Assembly: GCF_000855665.1 (NCBI RefSeq)
Contig: NZ_JXSS01000074.1
Coordinates: forward strand, 1 to 43,636
DNA from: Lysobacter sp. A03
GTDB taxonomy: Bacteria; Pseudomonadota; Gammaproteobacteria; Xanthomonadales; Xanthomonadaceae
DNA length: 43,636 bases
Reading direction: 5' to 3'
This document shows positions 7,747 through 15,528 of this stretch, one piece after another; within the stretch, counting starts at the first letter, position 1, and the number at the start of each line of letters is the position of its first letter. The translations under genes were made by a program, and so were the position numbers. Under the pieces are notes generated by a model. That model worked only from the letters and a program-made list of their open reading frames with translations. It made no database searches and was not told the DNA's origin.

Positions 7747-8916
7747 ATGAGCAACGAGACGAATGCCGAGTGGAGCGCCGAGGACGAGCAGGCGCTGCTG
7801 GACACGATCGATGGCTGGATCGAGAAGTCGGTCGCGCCGATCGCGCGCGAGTACGACCTTGAGGACAAGTACCCGCACGAGCTGGTAGAGGAAATGAAGG
7901 ACCTCGGCCTGTTTGGCGCGACCATCTCGCAAAAATACGGCGGCCTTGGTTTGCCGGCCAGCATCTACGCCAAGATCGTGATCCGCATCTCGGCGGTGTG
8001 GATGGCGCCGACCGGCATCTTCAACTCGCACCTGATCATGGCCTCCGCGATTGAGCGCGCCGGCACCGAGGAGCAGAAGCAGCACTACCTGCCGCTGATG
8101 GCGACCGGCGAGCTGCGCGGTGGCATTGGCCTGACCGAGCCCAATGCCGGGACCGACCTGCAGGCGATCCGCACAGTTGCGAAGCTTGAAGGTGATCATT
8201 ACGTCATCAACGGCGCCAAGACCTGGATCACCAACTCGCTGCACGGCGACATGATCCTGCTGCTGGTCAAGACCGACCCGGATGCGCAGCCGCGCTACAA
8301 GGGCATGAGCATGTTCATTGCCGAGAAGGGCGATGGTTTCATCGTCGCCAACAAGATGAAGAAGAGCGGCTACCGCTCCATCGACACCTGCGAGCTGGTG
8401 TTCGAGGACTACAAGGTGCCGGTTGAGCGTCTGCTCGGCGGCGTGGAAGGCCAGGGCTTCAAGCAGACCCTGGGTGGCCTGGAGCTGGGCCGGATCAACG
8501 TGGCGGCACGCGGTTGCGGCATCGCCGAAGGTGCGCTGCGCCTGTCGGTGCGCTACGCGCAGGAGCGCAAGACCTTCGGCGTGCCGATTGCCGAGCACCA
8601 GGCGATCCAGCTCAAGCTGGGCGAGATGGCGTCCAAGGTCGAGGCCTCCAAGCTGCTGATCGAAAGCGCCGCCAAGGCGTTCGACAAGGGCGAGCGCTGC
8701 GACATGGAAGCGGGCATGGCGAAGTACTTCGCGACCGAGACCGGCGCGTACTGCGCCCAGGAAGGCATGCGCATCTTCGGTGGCTACAGCTACTCCACCG
8801 AGTACGAGATCGAGCGCTTTCACCGCGACGCGATGCTGATGTGCATCGGCGAGGGCACCAACGAGATGCAGAAAATCATCATCGCCAAGCAGCTGGTCGC
8901 CAGAAACGCGATCTAG
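7747..8916 (+). CDS. Acyl-CoA dehydrogenase
   Basis: A 389-aa FAD enzyme of full family length. Typical segments are GGIGLTEPNAGTDLQAIRT, KTWITNS, the RKTFGVPIAEHQAIQ helix and the C-terminal IGEGTNEMQK, whose glutamate occupies the usual catalytic-base position. ITEP-type flavin-contact residues are conserved. It should introduce an alpha,beta double bond into a CoA thioester and pass electrons to ETF. It is packed between the MaoC hydratase (11 bp) and a CoA-transferase (15 bp), which gives an activation-dehydrogenation-hydration series within one transcript. Confidence 0.93.
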   Translation: MSNETNAEWSAEDEQALLDTIDGWIEKSVAPIAREYDLEDKYPHELVEEMKDLGLFGATISQKYGGLGLPASIYAKIVIRISAVWMAPTGIFNSHLIMASAIERAGTEEQKQHYLPLMATGELRGGIGLTEPNAGTDLQAIRTVAKLEGDHYVINGAKTWITNSLHGDMILLLVKTDPDAQPRYKGMSMFIAEKGDGFIVANKMKKSGYRSIDTCELVFEDYKVPVERLLGGVEGQGFKQTLGGLELGRINVAARGCGIAEGALRLSVRYAQERKTFGVPIAEHQAIQLKLGEMASKVEASKLLIESAAKAFDKGERCDMEAGMAKYFATETGAYCAQEGMRIFGGYSYSTEYEIERFHRDAMLMCIGEGTNEMQKIIIAKQLVARNAI

Positions 8917-8931
8917 GACGGAGACAACACC

Positions 8932-10119
8932 ATGAGCGAGCTTCCCCTCAAGGGCGTGCGCATCCTGGCCGTGGAGCAGTACGGCGCCGGGCCCTATGGC
9001 TCGATGCACCTGGCCGACCTGGGCGCGGAAGTGATCAAGATCGAGTCGCCCCCGGGCGGCGACGTCTCCCGCGCGACCGGGCCGTACTTCCTCGGCGAAG
9101 GCGACAGCCAGTTTTTCCAGACCTTCAACCTCAACAAGCATTCGTTGCGGCTGGATCTGAAGAGCGCCGAGGGCCGCGAGGTGTTCGAGAAACTGGTCGG
9201 CACCGCCGATGCGGTGCTCAACAACCTGCGCGGTGACCAGCCGGCCAAGCTGGGTCTGGACTACGCCACTCTGGGCAAAGTCAACCCGAAGATCGTCTGC
9301 GCCCACCTGTCTGCCTACGGGCGCGACAACGAGCGGGCGGCGTGGCCGGGCTACGACTACCTGATGCAGGCCGAGGCCGGCTTCATGGCCTTGACCGGCG
9401 AGCCCGGGCAACCGCCCGCGCGGTTCGGGCTGTCGATGGTCGACTTCATGACCGGTACGACGATGGCGATGGGCCTGCTGGCCGCGCTGGTCGGCGCGAT
9501 GCGCAGCGGGCAGGGGCGCGACGTCGACGTCAGCCTGTTCGACGTGGCTCTGCACCAGCTCAGCTACCCGGCCACCTGGTACCTCAACGAAGGCCACGAG
9601 ACGACCCGTCTGGAGCGGTCCGCGCACCCCAGCACGGTGCCGTGCCAGGTGTACCGCACCAGCGATGGCTGGGTGATGGTGATGTGCATGCTGGAGAAGT
9701 TCTGGCAGACCTTCATCGCCGGCATCGAGCGTCCGCAGTTGGGCACCGATCCGCGCTTTACCGACTTCCCGGCGCGCCGCGAACACCGCGAGGCGCTGAC
9801 GCCGCTGGTGGACGAGGCGTTGATGCAGCACGACACCGCGTACTGGACGGAGAAGTTTGCCGGCCAGATCCCGATCGCACCGGTGTACGACATCGCACAG
9901 GCGCTGGACAATCCGTATGTCGAACGCATCGGCATGCTGCAATCGGTTGACCACCCGCAGGGCGCACAGCGGATGCTGCGCAACCCGATCAAGCTCGACG
10001 GTCAGCGTCTGGACGGCATCGCCTGCCCGCCGCTGAGTGCCGATGCCGACGCGCTGCTGGCCGAGCTGGGATACAGCGCCGAGGATCGTGCACGGCTGCT
10101 CGAGCAAGGTGTGGTCTGA
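8932..10119 (+). CDS. CaiB/BaiF family CoA-transferase (1)
   Basis: A 395-aa family III CoA-transferase. The N-terminal LKGVRILAVEQYGAGPYGSMHLADLGAEVIKIE block, the AYGRD segment and the catalytic aspartate in SMVDFMTG (Asp171) are all present. These enzymes move CoA between carboxylic acids through aspartyl-CoA thioester intermediates. It lies 15 bp after the acyl-CoA dehydrogenase and is followed by an intrinsic terminator, so it probably ends the main transcript. The probable role is activating the free acid released by the hydrolases. Confidence 0.92.
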   Translation: MSELPLKGVRILAVEQYGAGPYGSMHLADLGAEVIKIESPPGGDVSRATGPYFLGEGDSQFFQTFNLNKHSLRLDLKSAEGREVFEKLVGTADAVLNNLRGDQPAKLGLDYATLGKVNPKIVCAHLSAYGRDNERAAWPGYDYLMQAEAGFMALTGEPGQPPARFGLSMVDFMTGTTMAMGLLAALVGAMRSGQGRDVDVSLFDVALHQLSYPATWYLNEGHETTRLERSAHPSTVPCQVYRTSDGWVMVMCMLEKFWQTFIAGIERPQLGTDPRFTDFPARREHREALTPLVDEALMQHDTAYWTEKFAGQIPIAPVYDIAQALDNPYVERIGMLQSVDHPQGAQRMLRNPIKLDGQRLDGIACPPLSADADALLAELGYSAEDRARLLEQGVV

Positions 10120-10124
10120 GCCTC

Positions 10125-10166
10125 GTTATTTAATAACCGGGAGGGGCGCATGATGCGCCCCGTTTT
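10125..10166 (+). terminator. Palindrome plus intrinsic terminator between the two CoA-transferase genes
   Basis: GTTATT-T-AATAAC (10125-10137) is a perfect AT-rich dyad. It is followed by GGGGCGCAT (10143-10151) and ATGCGCCCC (10153-10161), a near loop-less 9-bp inverted repeat that in RNA would open to a slightly shorter stem, then GTTTTG. The second element has the shape of a weak rho-independent terminator, 23 bp after the first CaiB stop. ATG codons inside it (10150, 10153) are not credible starts. Confidence 0.62.
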
Positions 10167-10179
10167 GCTGGAGTCGACG

Positions 10180-11295
10180 ATGAAACTGGAAGGCGTGCGC
10201 GTTCTTGACCTGTCGCTGTTCCTGCCCGGGCCGCATCTGACGATGATGATGGCCGACCACGGCGCGGACGTGATCAAGGTCGAGCCACCGAGCGGCGAGC
10301 CAGTCCGCGAGGTCGGCCTGAAGCAGGCCGGCGTGTCGACCTGGTTCCGCAATACCCACCGCGGCAAGCGTTGCATCGTGCTCGACCTCAAGAGCGAGAC
10401 CGGCAAAGCGGCGTTCGCGCGGCTGGTCGAGCGCGCCGACGTGGTGGTCGAGGCGTTCCGTCCGGGTGTGGCCAAGCGGCTGGGCATCGATTACGACAGT
10501 TGCCGCGCGCTCAACCCGGCCATTGTCTACTGCTCAATCAGCGCCTACGGCCAGACCGGGCCGAAGGTCCAGCGGCCCGCGCACGATCTGGCGATGCAGG
10601 CCGACAGCGGCGTGGTCAGCCTCAACCTGGGCCCCGACGGCTCGCCCGCCTCGCCGCACATGCCTGTGGCCGACATGGCCGGCTCGCTGATGGCGCTGTC
10701 GGCGATCCTGATGGCCCTGTACCGCCGCGAGAAAACCGGGTCGGGCGATTACATCGACCTGTCCATGCAGGACGCGCTGATGGCGTGGCTGCCCAACGTG
10801 CTGGGTCCACCATTCGCCGAGCACCGCGACCCGGTGGTCAAGGACGAGCGCAGCTGGGGCGGCAACGCGCTGTACCGGCTGTACCGCTGCAGCGACGACC
10901 GCTGGCTCGCGCTGGGCGGCGCCGAGCACAAGTTTGCCGACAACCTGCTGGACGCGCTGGACCGGCCTGACCTGGCGCCGTTGTGCCGCCTACCGCCGGG
11001 GCCAGGGCAGGATCCGGTCAAGGCCTTCCTCGCCGACACCTTCGCCACCCGCCCGCTGGCCGAGTGGGTCGCGTTCCTGGAGCCGCTGGACGTCTGCTGG
11101 GCACCGGTGAAGACGCTGACCGAAGCGTTCAACGACCTGCACACCCGCGCGCGTGAGATGGTCTGGACCGCGCCGGACGGCGGTACCCACCTGGGCATTC
11201 CGATCCGGTTTGCCAACGAGCCGGGACGAATCGATCCGCGTTTGGATGAGCTGGGCGAGTCGACGGCCGACGTACTTGCGGAGCTTGGGCTTTAG
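10180..11295 (+). CDS. CaiB/BaiF family CoA-transferase (2)
   Basis: A 371-aa family III CoA-transferase, distinct from the preceding one. Start chosen at 10180 (MKLEGVRVLDLS): it follows a GGAG, the protein then aligns with family N termini, and the upstream ATG lies in a terminator hairpin. Conserved features are LPGPHLTMMMADHGADVIKVEPPSGE, SAYGQTGP and the catalytic Asp165 (PVADMAGS). Two CoA-transferases in one locus suggest two acids are activated, or that one enzyme recycles the CoA donor. The terminator in front implies read-through or a separate promoter. Confidence 0.9.
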   Translation: MKLEGVRVLDLSLFLPGPHLTMMMADHGADVIKVEPPSGEPVREVGLKQAGVSTWFRNTHRGKRCIVLDLKSETGKAAFARLVERADVVVEAFRPGVAKRLGIDYDSCRALNPAIVYCSISAYGQTGPKVQRPAHDLAMQADSGVVSLNLGPDGSPASPHMPVADMAGSLMALSAILMALYRREKTGSGDYIDLSMQDALMAWLPNVLGPPFAEHRDPVVKDERSWGGNALYRLYRCSDDRWLALGGAEHKFADNLLDALDRPDLAPLCRLPPGPGQDPVKAFLADTFATRPLAEWVAFLEPLDVCWAPVKTLTEAFNDLHTRAREMVWTAPDGGTHLGIPIRFANEPGRIDPRLDELGESTADVLAELGL

Positions 11296-11338
11296 CGGGG
11301 CAATCCGCTGCCACCCGTTTGGTGCGAAAATCCCCCGC

Positions 11339-11812
11339 ATGATCAACAACGACGTATTACGCAGCATCCGCTACATGCTCGATCTCAGTGACGGCATGGT
11401 GGTGGACCTGGCGAAGCTGGCCGATCCGGAGTTCCCGCTCGACAAGGATGATGTACCGGCGCTGCTCAAGCGCGAGGACGAGGAAGGCTTCGTCGCCTGC
11501 TCCGACCGGATCTTGGCGCACGTGCTGGACGGCCTGGTGCTGCACTGCCGCGGACGCGACGAGAGCCTCCCGCCGCGTCCGGTCGAGAAGCGGGTCACCA
11601 ACAACGTGGTGCTGAAGAAGCTGCGCGTCGCCTTCGAGCTGAAGGACGTGGACATGCACGAGATCTTCGCCGGCTCCGGGTTTCCGATTTCCAAGCCGGA
11701 GTTGACCGCGCTGTTCCGCCAGCCAGGACACAAGCACTTCCGCCTGTGCGGCGATCAGCTGCTGCGCAACTTCCTCAAGGGCCTGACGTTGCGCATCCGC
11801 GGCGCGGACTGA
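11339..11812 (+). CDS. DUF1456 (YehS-like) protein
   Basis: A 157-aa protein made of two copies of the DUF1456 domain, at about residues 3-70 and 88-155, each beginning NNDVLRSIRYML or NNVVLKKLRVAF and containing a D/E-rich helix and an F[LV]KGL or LDGL element. The E. coli relative YehS has no established function. The start at 11339 gives the standard family N terminus MINNDVLRSI. It follows the second CoA-transferase by 43 bp on the same strand but is a widespread conserved gene, so it is probably a bystander of the catabolic cluster. Confidence 0.88.
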   Translation: MINNDVLRSIRYMLDLSDGMVVDLAKLADPEFPLDKDDVPALLKREDEEGFVACSDRILAHVLDGLVLHCRGRDESLPPRPVEKRVTNNVVLKKLRVAFELKDVDMHEIFAGSGFPISKPELTALFRQPGHKHFRLCGDQLLRNFLKGLTLRIRGAD

Positions 11813-11890
11813 GCATCCACGCGACCCTCACGCAGGTGACTGAGGGCGCCGCTGGACTGTCGAACGACTGCGAGGTGCCGGTCCGACCAA

Positions 11891-11930
11891 ACAAAAACCG
11901 CCGGAGCGCATGCGCCGGCGGTCTGCTTTG
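11891..11930 (-). terminator. Intrinsic terminator of the leftward nitrilase operon
   Basis: ACCGCCGG (11897-11904) pairs with CCGGCGGT (11915-11922), enclosing a GCGCATGCGC dyad. On the minus strand the stem is followed directly by TTTTTGTTT (complement of 11889-11897), a standard rho-independent terminator. It lies between the convergent DUF1456 gene and the nitrilase-like gene. In the rightward direction the stem is followed only by TCTGCTTTG, so it may act weakly on that side as well. Confidence 0.8.
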
Positions 11931-11981
11931 TGGTTCAGCCCGCGCCGGGATATCTGCGGCGCGGACCCGACCCCTCGCCGC

Positions 11982-13100
11982 CTACTTCCAGCGACTCACC
12001 TTGTCCATCAGCACCTTCATTTCCGCGCCATTATCGGGAAGCTCCTCAACCGGCACATCCAGATGGTTAAGTGGGAACGCCGGCACGTACTGCGAGAAGA
12101 CGGGGCGTGTTACATCCATCGGGTAATCCGGGATCTTCCGACCCTTGCGCAGCGCGGCGATATCAATTTCAGCTTCAATGATGCCTTCATTGTTGCTCGG
12201 ATCCTCTGCCAGTACCTGGCCCTGGGGGTTGACGATCAGAGATTGGCCACCCATATGGGCCCATTCGCTATCCGCCGGGAAGTTGATGTTCGACATCGCG
12301 GAATAGAAGTTGTTGAAACTGGCGGTCGCCATGACGTCAAGCTTGGAGAAGAGCGTTGATGTGCGGAACATGATTTCCACTCCACGCATCGCGAAGGCGT
12401 TGAACACCATGGTGTCGCGTTGGACCGTACTCACCGCGATGTTGCCGTATTCGGTTCGCAGCACGGGGAACAACGCCTCCTCGCCGTACATCGCAACATA
12501 CCGGTCGTAGACGTTCTCGATGGTCGTGGTCGGGATCTCCATGTCGGGCTGGTAGTTCTTGACGTTGCGGGTCTTCCAGAACTTTTCAGCGACCTTGCCG
12601 TCGCGGCCAATCACCGCGTTCAGGCTGAGGATATGGCCCGGCCAGGCGTCGTCGCGGGCGTAGCTGCCAAAGATGATGTAGGTGTCACATTCCTTGGCGA
12701 GCTTGCCCAGAGCGTCGGTTTCTGCGCCGGGAATCTCAATGGTGAACTTGAGCTTCTCTTCACGCTTGCCATCGGAATAACCGGTGAGCGGAAATTCGTT
12801 GAACAGGATGAAGTCCGGCTTCTTGCCTGCCGAGCAGGCCTGCTTGGTCAGCGTGGTCATCTGCTCCAGGTTGTGGGCAAGGCCTTCGCTGACGGTGGGG
12901 AAGTCCTGCAGGTTGCGCGTCAGGTTCTGCACCACCTTGATCACGACCTTGTCTTTCTCCAGCGGGACGGTGGCGTAACTGCCATCCTTCTCGACCAGCG
13001 TGGTGGAGTGTGCACACGCGGTGGTCAGGAGAAGCGCCACGGTGAGGATTTTCAGGGGCGCGGGCGCCAGAAAGTTCAGTTGCATATTGCGAAGTGCCAT
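11982..13100 (-). CDS. Nitrilase-fold (carbon-nitrogen hydrolase) lipoprotein lacking the catalytic Cys
   Basis: A 372-aa exported protein. The N terminus has a hydrophobic stretch ending LLLTTAC (Cys29), an imperfect lipobox. The nitrilase fold is recognisable: Glu102 in ILFNEFPLTGYSDG, a lysine at about 176 in EKFWKTRNV, and AMRGVEIMFRTST after the usual nucleophile strand. At the nucleophile position the sequence reads YGNIAVSTVQRDTM (218-231), with no cysteine; the remaining cysteines (Cys29, 89, 138) lie elsewhere. It may be a pseudo-enzyme, a binding protein, or use another nucleophile. It is the last gene of the leftward operon and is followed by a strong terminator. Start could alternatively be Met6 (13085). 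Confidence 0.82.
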   Translation of the reverse strand: MALRNMQLNFLAPAPLKILTVALLLTTACAHSTTLVEKDGSYATVPLEKDKVVIKVVQNLTRNLQDFPTVSEGLAHNLEQMTTLTKQACSAGKKPDFILFNEFPLTGYSDGKREEKLKFTIEIPGAETDALGKLAKECDTYIIFGSYARDDAWPGHILSLNAVIGRDGKVAEKFWKTRNVKNYQPDMEIPTTTIENVYDRYVAMYGEEALFPVLRTEYGNIAVSTVQRDTMVFNAFAMRGVEIMFRTSTLFSKLDVMATASFNNFYSAMSNINFPADSEWAHMGGQSLIVNPQGQVLAEDPSNNEGIIEAEIDIAALRKGRKIPDYPMDVTRPVFSQYVPAFPLNHLDVPVEELPDNGAEMKVLMDKVSRWK

Positions 13101-13118
13101 GTCTGATCTCTACTCAGG

Positions 13119-13143
13119 GGCACCACGCCATTGCCGTGGTGCC
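13119..13143 (-). other. Intra-operon hairpin
   Basis: GGCACCACG (13119-13127) and CGTGGTGCC (13135-13143) form a perfect 9-bp stem with a 7-nt loop in the 71-bp spacer between the 170-aa protein gene and the nitrilase-like gene. No T-tract follows on the minus strand, so an RNA-processing or stabilising hairpin is more likely than a terminator. Confidence 0.55.
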
Positions 13144-13171
13144 GGGACAGGTGGGTGCCTCTACGAATCGA

Positions 13172-13684
13172 TCAGGGCTCCAGGGCCTCGCCGGCAAAGC
13201 TGTCGCCGGTGATCTGCTGCCAGTTGTGGCTGGCACGCTTCTCGTCGATCAGCGTGCGCTGGATCAGCACGCCCTTGCGGTACCAGTGCCAGACCCGGTT
13301 GCGCAGGTTGCCGCAGTCCGACAGCTGGATCATCTCGTACAGCTCCAGGCCTTCCTCGCCCTTGCGCTGCCAATACAGCATCAGGGTGCGGTGGAAGTCG
13401 TCGGCCGGGATTTCGGTGCACCAGCCGTAGATCAGCTCGTTGTCGAAGATGATCCGGCCGAAGGAGTAGGTGGTCTTGAAGTCGCGCACTTCGGTTTTGC
13501 CATCGGCCCAACTGTAGTTGTTGGTCTGGTGGTAGGGCACCGCGTCGTCGCCAGTGAAGCGGCAGACCAGGCGCGAGGCGTGCTCGTCGGTCTTGTTGCC
13601 CTCGGCGTCGTAGTAGCGGTACATCCCGTCCCAGACGCCTTCGTGGCGGGCGAGGGCGGGCATGTGCATCTTGAGGTCGATCAT
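13172..13684 (-). CDS. Unknown 170-aa beta-rich protein (calycin/DUF3598-like?)
   Basis: A 170-aa protein with no signal peptide, rich in aromatic residues and predicted beta strands: GVWDGMYRYYDAEGN, YHQTNNYSWADGK, LMLYWQRKGEEGLELYEMIQ and VWHWYRKGVLIQRTLIDEKRA. The pattern of alternating strands with an early WxGxY motif resembles lipocalin/calycin-type small-molecule-binding proteins such as DUF3598, but I cannot assign it firmly. The start at 13684 (MIDLKMHMPA) has AAGGA just upstream; an in-frame extension to 13765 is unlikely. It sits in the leftward four-gene operon, so a role on the same small molecule as the methyltransferase is plausible. Confidence 0.72.
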   Translation of the reverse strand: MIDLKMHMPALARHEGVWDGMYRYYDAEGNKTDEHASRLVCRFTGDDAVPYHQTNNYSWADGKTEVRDFKTTYSFGRIIFDNELIYGWCTEIPADDFHRTLMLYWQRKGEEGLELYEMIQLSDCGNLRNRVWHWYRKGVLIQRTLIDEKRASHNWQQITGDSFAGEALEP

Positions 13685-13772
13685 TCGTGGTCCTTGTGGC
13701 TTGCTTGGGTATGTCTGTAGCGGGTGTGGGTGGCCGTGCGGCGCAGCAGGGTGCCGCGCCGCCAAGCCCGGG

Positions 13773-14153
13773 TTACTCGTCGCGCATCTGCGCGATCAGG
13801 TCGGCCATCGGTGGCTCCTTGGAGCCGGCCTCCAGCGCCTCGGTTTCCTGCTGCACGATGCGCAGCACGCGGGCTACGTATTCCTGCATCCAGGTGGTGC
13901 GCTCGGCCTCCGCATCGGCGTCGGGGGTGAAGGCGTCCAGCTCGGCGCGCGTGGCCACGCCCTTGGACTCGATCAGCCGTTCCAGCGCGTCCAGCCGCTG
14001 CCGGGTCACGGCGTGCTCCATCGCAATCACCATCGCGATCGAGAGCACGCGCTCCACGTCGGGATCCTTGAAGAAGTACGGACGCTTGCCCTTCGGGCGT
14101 GTGCCTGCGAGGGCGATCGGATCGATGTCTTCAATGCCGGGAAGTTCACTCAT
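13773..14153 (-). CDS. Unknown 126-aa helical protein
   Basis: A 126-aa acidic, mostly helical protein that I do not recognise. It has a short N-terminal segment (ELPGIEDIDPIALAGTRPKGKRPYFF), then long amphipathic helices (VERVLSIAMVIAMEHAVTR, QRLDALERLIESKG, AERTTWMQEYVARVLRIVQQE). There is no signal peptide or membrane segment. Its ATG overlaps the methyltransferase stop codon as ATGA (14150-14153), which fixes the start over an upstream in-frame ATG at 14177. Tight coupling suggests an accessory subunit or partner of the methyltransferase; this is inference from position only. Confidence 0.75.
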   Translation of the reverse strand: MSELPGIEDIDPIALAGTRPKGKRPYFFKDPDVERVLSIAMVIAMEHAVTRQRLDALERLIESKGVATRAELDAFTPDADAEAERTTWMQEYVARVLRIVQQETEALEAGSKEPPMADLIAQMRDE

Positions 14154-15334
14154 TTCCACGCTCCAAACATGGTCCACAGGGCGGCGCGGCCGTAGTCCTC
14201 GCCGTCATTGCTGGCCTCCGGGAAGATGCTGCGATCGACCACCCCCGCCACCGTGGTCTCGAAGTACTTGCTGTCGTCGAATCCGGCCGCGGCCATCATC
14301 GCGCGCAGGTCGTACTCGTGCATGACGCTCCAGAACGGCTCGTTGTTGTTGTACGCGTCCCAGTCGCGCACGAAGGCCTCGTACGGGTCCATGCCGTGGT
14401 ACTGGGGCTGTTCCAGATTGGCCGAGAGGCCGCCGTCTGCCAGCAGGCGATACACCTCCTTCAGGGTCTTGGGCATCGACTTGGCCGAGCTCTCGTGCCA
14501 GAACATCGCGGTGCTGATGATGTCGAAGTGGCCATCAGGATAGTCCAGCGATTCGGCATCGGCCTGACGGAACACCAGATTGTCCACGCCCATGGAGCGT
14601 GCCCGCGCATGGCCGTAGCGAAGCATCGGCGCAGATACGTCAACCGCGATCACTTCGGCGTCCGGGAAGGCCTGCGCCAGCGGCACCACGTTGTGGCCGA
14701 CGGTACAGCCCAGGTCGAGGATCCGTCGCGGCTTGAAGTCCGGGTGCTCCTTCTTCAGCCACTGCGCGAGCGCCTGGCCACCGCCATCGTTGAAGCGGCC
14801 CAGCATCCCGCCGGTGGTCGCGAAGATGCCGGCGTCGTAGTTGGCGCCTGCGGAGATATCGTCCTTGACCAGCTCGGTGTGGTAGCCGCCGGGCATGCAG
14901 TGGATGTCCACCGCGCTGACGTGGCGGGGCACCTTCACCGAAGGGTCCAGCTGCAGGTTGGGCGAGCCTTCGTTGAGCTCGCGCGCCTTGTCGACCAGCG
15001 GCGCCAACTGCCGCAACACCAGTCCGCGTCCGGCCTGCTGGCGCATCTCCATCGAGTTGCGACGCAGCGCGCTCCAGGTCTGGTAGATCGGATCGCCGAC
15101 CATCGCCTTGCGGACCTCATGACGGGTCTCCGGCGCGCGACCCTGGGCCGCTTCAAAGGCCGGCTTGACCCGCTTGTCGTAGGCCACGCGAACCTTCGGG
15201 CTCAACCGGGTCGCCAGGTACCCATTGAGATTGGCAAGGAAGTCGAAGCGGGCGGTGTCGTCGTGGCCGCTGCTCGGGAACACGTCGTGGCGACCTACGT
15301 GCTGCCAGCTCGGGGGAAGGGCTTGCTGGGACAT
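14150..15334 (-). CDS. Class I SAM-dependent methyltransferase
   Basis: A 394-aa protein with a C-terminal Rossmann-like methyltransferase domain. Motif I is RILDLGCTVGHN (204-215), followed by an acidic motif II (VIAVDVSAPML), ADAESLDYPDGHFDII and a motif with HESSAKSMPKTLKEVYRLLADGG. The N-terminal 200 residues form a separate, mostly helical domain that I cannot assign. The start at 15334 (MSQQALPP) has GGAG six bases upstream, itself part of an alternative ATGGAG start at 15346. It heads the leftward operon and is divergent from the DUF1838 gene. The size and the added N-terminal domain suggest a small-molecule rather than an RNA methyltransferase. Confidence 0.85.
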   Translation of the reverse strand: MSQQALPPSWQHVGRHDVFPSSGHDDTARFDFLANLNGYLATRLSPKVRVAYDKRVKPAFEAAQGRAPETRHEVRKAMVGDPIYQTWSALRRNSMEMRQQAGRGLVLRQLAPLVDKARELNEGSPNLQLDPSVKVPRHVSAVDIHCMPGGYHTELVKDDISAGANYDAGIFATTGGMLGRFNDGGGQALAQWLKKEHPDFKPRRILDLGCTVGHNVVPLAQAFPDAEVIAVDVSAPMLRYGHARARSMGVDNLVFRQADAESLDYPDGHFDIISTAMFWHESSAKSMPKTLKEVYRLLADGGLSANLEQPQYHGMDPYEAFVRDWDAYNNNEPFWSVMHEYDLRAMMAAAGFDDSKYFETTVAGVVDRSIFPEASNDGEDYGRAALWTMFGAWK

Positions 15335-15360
15335 GGTGTGCTCCATTCAGTTTCGGTGCA

Positions 15361-15420
15361 TCGGGATTGTCGTATGGCAAATGACTGGACAATCATGAAC
15401 TAATGTTATAGCTATATGTC
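15361..15420. promoter_or_regulatory. Divergent regulatory region with degenerate operator and TATAGCTATA dyad
   Basis: The 194-bp spacer between the methyltransferase (15334) and DUF1838 (15529) genes holds TGACTGGACAATCA at 15382-15395, identical at 12 of 14 positions to the exact operator sequence at 23658-23671 and in the same orientation relative to the leftward gene. The perfect dyad TATAGCTATA lies at 15407-15416 and could be a -10 region or a second binding site. The AT content here is clearly above that of the surrounding DNA. Confidence 0.5.
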
Positions 15421-15528
15421 ATCTAGGGGGTTGTGGTCAAGGCGCGTTCATCTTTCTGGTCCCGTTTTCCCCGGTGGTTAGAGCCATCGCTATCTCCCGT
15501 CCATTCCGAACTTCAACGAGGTATCCGC

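Noticed and set aside
7729-10107. A 792-codon minus-strand open frame opposite the acyl-CoA dehydrogenase and CoA-transferase genes
   Set aside because: Composition is that of an antisense shadow (His, Arg, Val, Leu and Gln in excess), and both plus-strand genes have full catalytic motifs.
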